The translations under genes were made by a program, and so were the position numbers. Below, one piece after another: positions 35,727-45,393 of a stretch of 64,000 nucleotides of DNA (position 1 is its first letter; each line of letters starts with the position of its first letter). Under the pieces are notes generated by a model that saw only the letters and a list, made by a program, of their open reading frames with translations, was not told the origin of the DNA and searched no databases. The DNA is taken from positions 2,090,981 through 2,154,980 of the forward strand of contig CM064667.1 of NCBI GenBank assembly GCA_032717465.1, given 5' to 3'. Source of the DNA: Coenobita brevimanus (taxonomy: Eukaryota; Arthropoda; Malacostraca; Decapoda; Coenobitidae).

Positions 35727-36777
35727 CAGTAACCTCTCAAATAACGCGAGGGTTAGGTTCCTGGAGAGGTTGTGTTAGTTAAAAACGCGTTATTTAAACA
35801 TAATTTTCCCATAAGAAACAATGGTAATATAGGAGGTTACATTCCTGGACTCTGGGAAAGTCTACCCATTTGGGGAGTTATGCTATTCTAAACTTAAAAG
35901 CAACAATATTAATGTGAAAGGAAATCCATGTAAAAAACAAAAACAGTATATTTGGGGAGAAATAAACAACATTTGAGCCCTTGTTGGGACGAAGCATTGT
36001 TTACTTCTCCCCAAATACATACTGTTTTCGTTTTTTACGTGGATTTTCTTTCAATTCTGCTTCATTCACGGCATTGTGAAAGTTCCTCAACATTATTAAT
36101 GCATTAGTAGGTCATAAAAATACTACAGTAAAAGCAACATTTTCATTACAGTCAGTAGGTCACAAACAATAACAACACACAGCCTCACTTCATCTATGGA
36201 TCACTCGTCGTCTGCTGCTGTCCCTCCTCACCCCACTCCCCCACCTACCGCCGCTCCCCACACTAAATTTGTTGTCCCTCCTCGCTCTGCTCTCCTTCCT
36301 CTTCCTCTTCCTCTGACTCCCGTGCTACTGGTGTTGAAGATAACTCCCTTAAGTTTTCTGTCTTCTTCATAAAGAACTGCTCTATCTTGGTCTGAGTGGT
36401 TTTCTTCTTTCTGTTCTGCAGCATCAAGTTGTAAAAATTTAGATCTGCCATCACTTTCCTGGCCCAATTTTGTCCAAAAATGAGCCAAATTGCTCAAAAT
36501 GGGGCCAAACTTCATTTTCGAATATTAATAGTTCGAATAAAACCAGTTTAAGCAACAGGCAAATAAAAAATTGTATTTATGCATAAACTGCCACACACAG
36601 TCTATCAGTTCGGGACTGTCCAAGGCGCGCGCGGCTAATATGAAACCATCACATACAGTACGTGTAAAGTCCCATTAAATTGAGAAACCCTTGTTAGTTA
36701 AACATATCTCCTTAAATATTTGCTCGTGTTAAAACAAAAACGCCTTTTTTAAACTCACGTTAGTTGAGAGGTTACTG
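35727..36777 (-). mobile_element. Tigger/pogo-derived non-autonomous element nested in MITE
   Basis: 1051 bp with terminal inverted repeats starting CAGTAACCTCTCAAATAACG and ending in gttagttgagaggttactg, flanked by TA on both sides. On the minus strand 36263-36454 reads DLNFYNLMLQNRKKKTTQTK and IEQFFMKKTE, which matches the C-terminal tail of Tigger transposases (K-rich, then QT..I..FF). It is therefore an internal deletion derivative that kept the gene's last part. Confidence 0.82.
35916..36052. repeat. Imperfect hairpin with ~55-bp arms
   Basis: The left arm at 35916-35970 (gaaatccatgtaaaaaacaa...tttggggagaaataaaca) is complementary to 35996-36052, with a ~25-nt loop. It lies within the nested Tigger derivative. 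Confidence 0.8.
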
Positions 36778-36942
36778 TATACTGTAACACTCTTCCTTTT
36801 GGAGGGAGCTGGGATGAGCACAGTTGTCAGAAGAGGCCATGCAGGAGTGCACTATTCATTATTTTTAACTTTTAGTGTTCTTGTATTAAATAAAGTGGTT
36901 GTAAACATGCACATAGGGCTTTTCTTTAGTTATATAAGGAAA

Positions 36943-38607
36943 TGGCGGGTCCAGCTCCAGTAACTGACTTTGGGGTATCTTGTACTCAGAAAAAATGGAG
37001 CAACAGTGATGCCTGCCAAAAGGAAATGAATAAGTTACTGGTTTGCTTCATTGCCGGCTCTCTCCAACCTCTTTCAAGAGTTGAGGATCCTAACTTTCAA
37101 GCCCTTCTAAACAAGGCCCAGCCCTGCTACAGTATCCCAAGCCACAAGGAGCTCAGCAGCAGGCTTCTTCCCTCTCAAACTCAAAAAATACAAGAACATC
37201 TCAATGATATAGATAGAGATAGAGAGAGCTCAATGACAAATTTCATTCTGTTGGGTATCTTTGTGTTACAGTTGATCTTTGGACAAACAGACAGATGCAT
37301 TTGTACACTGCGATCACATGTCATTTCATTGAAAACTTCCAGCTCCAGTCAACAATGTTAGCTTGCAGGAGATTCAAAGGGTCCCACACTGCAGAAAAGA
37401 TTCATGCCACATTCACTGAAATCATCACTAGCTTTAACCTAGAAAAGAAGATTCTGACAATTGTACCGACAGTGCCAGCAATATGCTTAAAGCATTTGTG
37501 ACACTTCCCGGTATGGACGACGATCCAGACACTAATCAAGACAGTGAAAGTGAAGAGGAAGATGATGCCTTTGACATTCCTGATAACAATGAGAAGTTCC
37601 TGGAGCTCTTGCCTGAGCATGTCAGATGTTTTGTTCATAATTTACAAAATACTGTGAAAGATGGGCTCGAGGAAGCAGGACCTGTATCAGGAGTCACTAG
37701 AAAAGCCTCACGTTTAGTATCACACATTTGTCATTCTGCACTGGCATCTGACATTCTTGAAGATGAATGCACACCTCAGGCCAAAAATGCAACCCGATGG
37801 AACAGCAGTAACATGATGCTTCGCTCCCTTCTGAAGATTGATCCAGTCAAGCTTGATCAGTTAGATTGTCCAGTAAAGCTAACCAAATATGAACTTAATC
37901 TCATCAAGGAAATAACAAACATCTTGACACCATTTGGAGTAGCAACTCTATAGTGTCAGGAAGAGAATGTTGAAACGTCAGGCAAAGTAATTCCATGTAT
38001 TCGTGGACTGAAAGCCGAGCTTGAACAACTATCACAGACATACATGTCAAAGACGATTACTACTCTCAAAAGCTCAAGCAAGAGAAGGTTGAAGATCTAT
38101 GATGACATGGAGATGTTTCAGCTGGCTTCACTCCTAGATCCAGGCTTTAAGGTGGACTGGTGCTCACCAGAAGAAGTCAAGGTCATGAAATCTCTACTGA
38201 GGTCTAAAGTAGATGAAATTATGCCTAATGAAGAGAAGGGTTCCCTTCAGGAAAATAAGGACGCCCCACCAAACAAGAAGTGCAAGCTGTTCAGATTTAT
38301 GATACCATCAGCATCAACGAGCTCTTTCCTATCTACATCAACTTCATCACAAGTAGAATCCTACCTGAGTCAGCCAACAACAGATGATGACAGTGATCCC
38401 CTTCTCTTCTGGCAACAGAGCCAGTCAACAGTACGGTACCCGTACCTGAACTAACAATACTGGCTCTCCAATATCTGTGTACCGGTATCCCGCATCATCA
38501 GCTCCAGCTGAGAGATCTTTCTCTATTGCTGGGAAAGTCTTTATCCTGAGCGATGCAGAATGACAGATGTTCACTTTGAGGAGTTGATGTTCATCAAGTG
38601 CAACTAA
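36943..38607 (+). pseudogene. hAT-family (ZBED-like) transposase fossil
   Basis: Successive frames give: LLVCFIAGSLQPLSRVEDPN and NFQALLNKAQPCYSIPSHKE (36943-37240); after a frameshift DIW-TNRQMHLYTAITCHF and KGSHTAEKIHATFTEI (to about 37470); SNMLKAFVTLPG, RCFVHNLQNTVKDGL, NATRWNSSNMMLRSLL (37483-37953); FQLASLLDPGFK (38044-38454); then, in another frame, SAERSFSIAGKV and FEELMFIKCN-like sequence to 38607. These match the RNase-H-like core and the C-terminal hAT dimerisation region (S-E-R-x-F-S). At least three frameshifts and a stop at 37951-37953 make it non-functional. The BED zinc finger end is missing; the inverted MITE abuts at about 36958. Confidence 0.88.
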
Positions 38608-38807
38608 TATATAACTGAGAAGTAATGTACCGTAGCTTACATCAAATCTAGCCTACAAGAAATCCAGTGTATAATCATACTTTTCAGTTCTATATTTATC
38701 TTGCACAGAGCAATTCTTTGTTTTCATTTTTGTTGTGCCCGACAAATTAATATACTTACGGAAGACTTGAGCGACCATGATTTGAAATGAATTTATAGAA
38801 GTAACTT

Positions 38808-39150
38808 ACTTGATGTAGTGCTGCCTACTGCTTCCTTAGCCTTTATCATTCGTTTTCTGTGCCTGCCCTCCTCTCTTCCTATTTCTCCCATCTTTCCTGT
38901 CACTTCTTATTGCTTTTCTTTCATTTACAGGTGGCTTTACATTGAGTGACAAGCCAAATAGTTTCCTGTAAGCCAAGAAACCATTTACAATGCTGGGTGG
39001 TAACCATATAACCAAACCATACGTGCTGCCTACGTGTCAACAAGTGGGTTGGTGGAGGGTTAGTGCCCCTCCCTGTAAAACAACTAACTCAAAGTCAAAT
39101 GGCCACCCCTTATGGGATTATGGCGTCTGGCAATAGATAGATAGATAGAA
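38808..39150 (+). mobile_element. SINE copy inserted in the hAT 3' region
   Basis: Body 'gatgtagtgctgcctactgc', hairpin region, 'ggccaccccttatgggatta', then tggcgtctggcaata and (GATA)n at 39135-39149. It is slightly 5'-truncated relative to the copy at 47685. Confidence 0.8.
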
Positions 39151-39339
39151 TATATTATAGCAAAAACCAATCAAACCCCTCACACAAAATGTAAGTTTTT
39201 AATACCATTAGTACCGGTAAGTGATTTAAACGATTATTACTGTACTCAAATATGGAACAGTGCACCTACTAGATGTAATTTGCTAACTATTTAAGCATTG
39301 TCCTTAATCATTGCTGATCATTATTTTTCTATAAATAAT

Positions 39340-39555
39340 CACCGTGAAATGTGATTATAATCAAAATCTAATCATAATCACGTACAAATGGAAAAAATCT
39401 AATCATAACCAAAAATACAAAAACTAATCATAATCAAATCATAATCAGAAAAACAAAAAACAAGTAATCATAATTTAATCACAATCAAAAAATATTCCAG
39501 ACGATATATAATCAAAATCAAATCATAATCATTTTTTTTATCGTGCCCATGTCTG
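39340..39555 (+). mobile_element. hAT right end: subterminal AATCATAATCA repeats and TIR
   Basis: Many variants of 'aatcataatca' (39345-39530) precede ttatcgtgcccatgtctg (to 39555). This is the layout of ZBED-type hAT ends, where a 'CAGACATGGGCACGAT'-like terminus is followed by such repeats. The left end of the element is not seen. Confidence 0.6.
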
Positions 39556-40640
39556 GTTTTAGTCTGCCGCAGAATTAAGAGATGTTGATCCGCTTTTTAG
39601 GTACTGTATTTTAGAGACACTTTTCTTCTAAGGCATAGTTGTCACAAATGTCAGGTATTTTTATTTTACTCTTGAAGAATTGGTTAAGTTATCTTCAAGA
39701 GCAGAACAAAAATAGTTTATGAGAAAAATGCCACAAAAATGTCTTACAATTGTCGGTAAATATTTACAAGTGGACAATACACCCCCCAGGTAGTGCAATA
39801 TATTTTTCTGGCAGTTTTTGATGCGATTCGAATGTTTCTGACCTTCATTTTTGTCGGAAATGCCCCTCACCGAACACAATAAAACTAACCAAACCAAACC
39901 CAACATACCTAACCTATCTTAGGGGAGTAATAATCAATTTCCGAATGGGGTAATGGGGGTTATTTGTGATCCTTAGGGATTATACTATACGATAATGGTG
40001 CTAAAATTCCAAAACTGCATATTGTCCACTTGTAAAATAATACCTAATTGTCTAAAATACCCAAAAAAATGGATCAAAATCTGGTACTTCTGTGGCTGGC
40101 TGAAACTATAATTTTACCACAGCTTGTTTCAGGCCATTCTGTCAGGTGAACTACCACAGCTATGACTTACACTCACAACCTTTCCCATAATTATCTTGTA
40201 CAGTTACACTATACACCGGGCCATTACAGCATCAAATGTGTCAAGTCGGTCAATTAGCCCTTAGTAAATTACCTACAAACACTTCACACAGACTTGAAAC
40301 ATCTCACTAGTAAATATACTGATAATCCTAATGTTTGCTACAAGGGGGCTTTAAACACAACAAAAATATACCTAGTGAGTTGTCAGTGAAGGTACCGGGA
40401 CCTGGGCTGCTCAAAACACACTAACCACCCACTACTCTCATTATAAATTTCTCCTATTTACCTTCCTAAACATAAAATAACTACATACACAGCCACTCAC
40501 GTGTATACTTACCTTACAAGTTTGATTCTATCAGTGTATAAGTGTCAACAAGATTCATATGCAGTCTACTCTTGTTTATATTTTGGTGAACAGCTGTGTG
40601 AAGGCAACAGATGACGGTCGCCATCCGCATAAAAAGTACG
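39556..40640. other. Non-coding DNA with an inverted repeat pair
   Basis: AT-rich DNA without a supported gene. A ~35-bp imperfect inverted repeat (core atttacaagtggacaata) lies at about 39737-39780 and 40019-40055 and may be the ends of a ~320-bp fold-back or MITE. The interior contains 'accaaaccaaacccaacata' type sequence. Confidence 0.5.
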
Positions 40641-40649
40641 GTACGGTAA

Positions 40650-41000
40650 ATTGATTGAGAGTAGGGTACATTAGACTGAAAAGGAGTATGTCAGAGTTGA
40701 TTGAAAAAGAGTAAGCTAGAGTAGACTGAAAAGGAGTACGCTAGATTAGACTGGCAGCCGCAAAAGGAGAAGTTCAGATAAAGTAGATTGATAGCTGCTA
40801 TAGGAGTGTTCCCGACTCATGCAGTGATCTATCTACTCGAACATATTCCTTTTGCCACTGTCATCTTATCCTACCATGCTCCTTTTGGCGCTGTCAGTCT
40901 ATTCTACCATACTCCTTTTGCGGTTGTCAATCTACTCTATCACATTCCTTTTGGTACGGTCTGTCTACTCTAGCTTATTTCTCTTGTGGCTGTTGATCGA
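40650..41000. repeat. 33-bp minisatellite with inverted arm
   Basis: On the right (40835-41000) a 33-bp unit with core ctccttttg repeats at 40848, 40881, 40914 and 40947. On the left (40650-40800) the same motif occurs inverted as gactgaaaaggagta, about four times. Together they form a degenerate inverted array. Confidence 0.8.
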
Positions 41001-41189
41001 TTTCACCGTAGATCGATGTAGTCCCCAAAGTAGAGAAGACCATCCAGCAGCCTTAAAAAGGGTAGAGTTGATCGAGAACAGTAAAAGCTGGTAGAATTTT
41101 GAGTGAACGAATCTCCTGAATCCCTAAAATGGAGACCGCTGTTCCAGGATGAGAAGGTGCAATGTATCAAAACTAATCGAACTATTTTG

Positions 41190-41191
<2 letters not shown>

Positions 41192-41241
<50 letters not shown>
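41192..41241 (+). repeat. (CA)n microsatellite
   Basis: About 25 uninterrupted CA dinucleotides. Confidence 0.98.
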
Positions 41242-41243
<2 letters not shown>

Positions 41244-41304
41244 TCGTGACCATGCCGTGTGAACTTAACCTTTTACAATGCCCTCATAAATAATAGTTTT
41301 TGCC

Positions 41305-41475
41305 ATGGGCTGATCCTCAACCCATCCACCAAGTTTGGGTACAATCCGATAAAAACCGCTTAGTTATCTTATGGCCGGAACTATTCTCACAGAGAACCAA
41401 AGAGAATAGTTCCTATCATGAGATAACTCAGTTGTTATCCGATTTTAACCAAACTAGGTGGAAGGATTGAGTGAC
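41305..41475. repeat. Fold-back element, ~80-bp arms
   Basis: 'gatcctcaacccatccacca...ggaactattctca' is followed by 'gagaatagttcctatcatga...gtggaaggattgagtga'. Arms are ~80% complementary with a loop of ~15 nt. One half-arm relative (gataagattttagccgaatt) occurs near 47541. Confidence 0.75.
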
Positions 41476-41546
41476 AGCCTAGAAGGAAACGTGCTTTTTT
41501 TTTTTTTTTTTAAAGGAAAGTAAATAAAAGATAAAGGTTCGTTTTA

Positions 41547-43476
41547 TGCTGAGTGTTTTTAGGCCGACTCTTCGTACTAAGAACACTAGCTACTGAGCGG
41601 GGTCCTCTTTCCGGACCAGAAGTAAAGCACTAACAAAGGAACAGGACATAAAAACTAGGCAGTCCACCTTTAACACATCTATTACCTTAATTCTAACACC
41701 GTGACAATATTACATAGAATGATATTCTGGACAGGGGATACAGATATACAAAGTTACGTTAAGTCAACACGGGATATTCACACACACTATAATTATACTT
41801 TACAGTGGGTTAAGGGTCCATAAGTGAATGTGACTAACTTTCCTTAAAGTCCAAAAGGTCTTAGTGCACTGGTACAATAAAGATGTATGGGCTTGATGAG
41901 CCAGGGGAGGATTGCTACTATAAAAGAACAGGAGGAGCAGATCACTATAATTTACTGGCTGGGCTCGGCGCAGCGACTCTCGCCCGCGCGTGCACTGATA
42001 AGGAGGAACTCCTCTATTCTGGGCTGGGGAATAACACTAGTTTCACGGGCCCAGACCTTATAGTCTTTATCAAGGGAAAGTAATCACGGACACTTATAGG
42101 TGGGATCGCTCTTATTCACTTTGTCACTGTATCACTGTCTCTGTCTCACTGTAGGAGGGAAAGTCACTAATCTTGCCCGATTTTCTGGGGCGATATCACT
42201 CTGTCACTTTAAGGGGACCTCCGGGGGCTCTACCCGTGGCGGGAATCACCGTACCCGCTGGGGGGGGAGACTCAACCCGGGTCCGATCCACTGAGGCTTT
42301 GCAGGGAGACCCTCTTGCCTGGGGTCTCGACCTGTTGTAGACCCTCTCTGGTCCCGTCGTCACGGTGCAGGGAGACCCTCTTGCCTGGGGTCTCGACCTG
42401 TTGTAGACCTCCTTCTCAGGGTCCCGTCGTCGTGGTGCAGGGAGGCCCGTCCATGTGGGGCCAGGACCTGTTGCGTTGGCCCTCAGGACTGGGGCCAAAC
42501 AGGTGAAGCAGTCGTGTCTGGCGTCGGAGGGTCTGCGGCAGGGGGAGGTCAGCGTTGGTAGGCTGCTGTGCTCGCCTGGGGGTCCGAGGGCTGTGGAGGT
42601 CTGTCAGGGGACGCGCCGTCAGGTGTGGGCTGCGGCCTCGTCTCCTGCTGGTACCTGGGGAAGACAAGAATTTCCCGGGCGTGGGAGGTAGGTCCCGACT
42701 GGGACCGGGTCCCTGATCTGGTGACACTTTCGGGGCAACTCTCCCGGGTGGTGTCCAGCTACTCCTGCAGGAGTTGACTGAATTCAGAGGACACACGGAG
42801 GCCGTGATCTCTCTCTTACACAGGGAGGGTAGCACAGAGGCGACTCTCTCTCTTGTCTCCGATACAGCCGTGGCGCCAGGTCGATCGGTCCTGGGACCCA
42901 CTTGTGGCTTTATACAAGGGGCTCTTACCCTTGGGGTGGCTAGGGGTGTTGGCCCCTTATAGTCCACTATTGGGCCTCCTGTCCTGTTTGTGATAGAGGG
43001 TATTTCTCCCTCGTTAAAGGACCTCCTGTCCTGGTAGTGGCAGAGAGTATTTCTCCCTCGTGGCTCACTGTGGCAGAGGGTACTAGACCCTCGTGGCTCA
43101 CCAGAGTAGCGGCAGAGGATGGTATTTCCTCATGGCTCGCGGTGGCAGCAGGTGCGAACACCTCGTGGCTCACCTAGGGACCTCCTGCCCTGTTGGGGTG
43201 AAGCTGTAGTCATCACCACAAAACTACTAGGGACTGATATTAGATCAGTCCCACCCCACTGCTGTCGATGGTCAACCCGCCGTTGAAGTTGTTGCGGATC
43301 TAGCCTCACCTGGCGTTGGGGCAGTTGCGGGGAGAAGGGGCACAGGTCAGTGGTGGTTGGGTGACCCTTTTGCCCTGGGTCATTAACCTCCCCGTTATCT
43401 CTTCCTCGGGTGGTGGGGTGGTGGTGGCCCGGTGGTTGAGTGGGGGGTGGCGGGCCAGAAGGCCCGGCGGCGGGCA
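41547..43476 (-). repeat. 3' LTR of the Gag-only element
   Basis: Left copy, which is the 3' LTR because the element reads on the minus strand. It contains ~66-70-bp internal repeats (42301-42500) and hairpin repeats (42990-43175). The long frame seen in the 5' LTR is broken here by several indels. A purine-biased stretch on the minus strand (gacgacggtggtaaaa) just inside its border at 43477 could be the polypurine tract. Confidence 0.88.
42990..43175 (-). repeat. ~42-bp hairpin repeats in LTR
   Basis: Four to five degenerate units, each a short stem (for example agGGTactagACCct and GGTGcgaaCACC on the plus strand) followed by cgtggctcac. The same block occurs at about 46830-47015 in the other LTR. 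On the minus strand it can encode SHEG(x)3-4PSAT-type 14-residue repeats. Confidence 0.75.
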
Positions 43477-43687
43477 TTTTACCACCGTCGTCTTTGAAAA
43501 AGTCACAACCCCGTGACTGCAGGTGGTAGGTGGTGGAAGTGAACGTCTTGTGGACCGGGGTGAGGTGTTGCAGGAGGTTCGTCCAGTGGTTGGTCATGGT
43601 GTCTGGCTCTCGGTGGGGGTTGAAAGAGAGACGGATGGAGGATGGGCGGTTTGTATGGCGTAGGAGGTGGAGAAGCTGGGATGTCCG

Positions 43688-45322
43688 TCAGATCCTGATG
43701 GGTGGGCGGTCGTGGAGGCGCCATAGTATGCTCTCAATTTTCCTCGTTGGTAGTTTCCACGATGCCTGATGAAGGGGGAGGGTAATGGGGGTGGTGTTTG
43801 GGGTGTGGGTGGCATGTGTTGGGAAATGGGGAGCAGGATGGGGGGGAGATGGAGATGTGGGGGTGTATGTAGATGGTGGGCGGAAGGTGCATCGTGGTCT
43901 GGTGGTCGTGGTGGTGAGGGTGGACGTCAGTGGTGATGGTGGTTGGGCACATGGGGAGTTGGTGGGTGATGTGTTGCGTGGGGTGGTGCGTGGTGGGGTG
44001 CGGGTGGGGTGTGGTGGGAGTTGTGGTGGTACGGTGGTGGTGGTTGTTTCCGTGGCGAAGGTGGGAGTTGGTGATGGGTGGTGTGGTGCGGTGTTGGTGG
44101 TGGGCGTAGTGGGCGGTGATTGGGAGTGGTGGGTTGGAGGAGTCGGGGTAGCCGGAGGAGATGCAGGTGGAGGTGAAGCTGAGGGGGAGGATGGTGTGAT
44201 AGGAAAGGCGAATGAGTTGGCTGTGTTGGCAGGGAAAATGAGTGGCGGTGAAGTGATGGTGGTGGGTGGTGTGGGGTGGTAGGTGGGAGGGAGTAGACAG
44301 GAGGAGGCGGCTTTGGGAAGTAGGTTAGGGGAAGATGAGGTAAAGGTTCTAGGGGGTCTGTGAAGGGGGAGGCAGGCTTTGTGTTGGGGAGGAATAGGCA
44401 GGGGGGAGGCAGTAGTAGTGGAGAAAGTGGTGTGTGAGGTGGGAAGGTTAGGAATAGGGGTAGGAATAGGGGAGGGCAAAATAGAAGAGATAGTGAGAGG
44501 AGAGGAAAAGGAAAGATGATGTTTTTCCCTGTAGTAGACTGGGAGAGATGTGAGGTGGCCTCCGTCATTACGGCGGGGCGTGGGGGCAGTGAGGGGGCGC
44601 CTTCTGTGCTTTCCTCGTCCCGCTTTCCTGCTGTGAGGCTTGGGGTAATCGGCGCATGGTGGGGAGGCCTGTAGGCGCTCTTGTGTTGCTCTGCTGTGCC
44701 GGGCAGCTTTTAGCTGTTCACGAATGTCGTGGATTGGGCACTCCGGGCAGCAAGGAGAAAATTCCCATGGATTTACAGGGATGAGGTCCATGGGGAATTG
44801 TTTGATGTCGCCGATGCGTTTGGGGGAGGAGTGGACGGCTAGAAGGCGCCTTATTTGGTTGATTTCTTTATCCAGGTCTCCCGTCGGTTCATGTATTGTG
44901 AAGTGGTCTTTAATGAAACCGGGGAGGGTCCTGAGGAGTTTGTGGAATATGAGTTGTTCCCGGGTTTTTGCGTGTGTGCCCGGGTACGCAGTGGTGACGA
45001 GCCGCCTAGCCTGGATGAAAGTGTCATCGAGGCTTCCGTCGTATGTGAGGGCATCTAATTGCGATAAAGCTACAACTGTGCCCAGAGATGGCGTCACTGC
45101 CTGTTTCACAATTTGAGTGAACTGGTCCCATGACAGTTCTGGGACTACTTTTGGTATGACATTGGTGATAATTTTTCCCAGGTTAGGTAATGTGACTGCA
45201 ATTTTCTCCTTATCCGAGTTAAACCCTATGTCTAAAAGGGGTTTGATCATATCCAAATAAACATCCATGTCACATTGGTCCGGGTTGAATTTTGGTAACT
45301 GAATGTGCGGTTTAGCTGCCAT
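43688..45322 (-). CDS. Gag-like protein of LTR retrotransposon
   Basis: 544 codons starting 72 nt inside the 5' LTR. Residues ~1-175 look like a retrotransposon Gag/capsid: MAAKPHIQLPKFNPDQCDMD, a helical region, WDQFTQIVKQAV, SLDDTFIQARRL and LRTLPGFIKDHF. This is followed by HEPTGDLDKEINQIRRLL. A CCPECP cluster occurs at ~197, but there is no CCHC zinc knuckle. A basic stretch (RKAGRGKHRRRP) at ~235 could bind nucleic acid. Residues ~265-520 are a Pro/Thr/Ser-rich low-complexity tail. The frame is fully open. It is the only protein in the element interior. Membership of a named Gag family cannot be fixed without a profile search. Confidence 0.78.
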   Translation of the reverse strand: MAAKPHIQLPKFNPDQCDMDVYLDMIKPLLDIGFNSDKEKIAVTLPNLGKIITNVIPKVVPELSWDQFTQIVKQAVTPSLGTVVALSQLDALTYDGSLDDTFIQARRLVTTAYPGTHAKTREQLIFHKLLRTLPGFIKDHFTIHEPTGDLDKEINQIRRLLAVHSSPKRIGDIKQFPMDLIPVNPWEFSPCCPECPIHDIREQLKAARHSRATQERLQASPPCADYPKPHSRKAGRGKHRRRPLTAPTPRRNDGGHLTSLPVYYREKHHLSFSSPLTISSILPSPIPTPIPNLPTSHTTFSTTTASPLPIPPQHKACLPLHRPPRTFTSSSPNLLPKAASSCLLPPTYHPTPPTTITSPPLIFPANTANSFAFPITPSSPSASPPPASPPATPTPPTHHSQSPPTTPTTNTAPHHPSPTPTFATETTTTTVPPQLPPHPTRTPPRTTPRNTSPTNSPCAQPPSPLTSTLTTTTTRPRCTFRPPSTYTPTSPSPPHPAPHFPTHATHTPNTTPITLPLHQASWKLPTRKIESILWRLHDRPPIRI

Positions 45323-45363
45323 TGTGCAAGTTTCCTTTTATGTTCCTCCGTGCTTTTACTCGG

Positions 45364-45393
45364 GTCCAGAACCACCGCTTGCCACCAGTGTTA
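45364..45393 (-). promoter_or_regulatory. Putative primer binding site
   Basis: Immediately downstream of the 5' LTR on the minus strand lies taacactggtggcaagcggt. It contains TGG, expected for pairing with a tRNA 3' CCA end, a few bases from the LTR border. The tRNA was not identified. Confidence 0.35.

Larger units (their letters stand above)
35570..36958 (-). mobile_element. Second MITE copy, inverted and split
   Basis: The segments 35570-35726 and 36778-36958 together are the reverse complement of most of 34978-35449. The copy lacks its outermost bases on both sides and is interrupted at a TA by the element at 35727-36777. Together with copy 1 it forms a large inverted repeat. Confidence 0.85.

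Noticed and set aside
39880..39915. Telomere-like CCTAA repeats
   Set aside because: Only a short irregular 'aacatacctaacctatctta' stretch; not a TTAGG array.
43785..44282. 165-codon plus frame rich in Gly/Val
   Set aside because: Antisense of the Thr/Pro-rich Gag tail.
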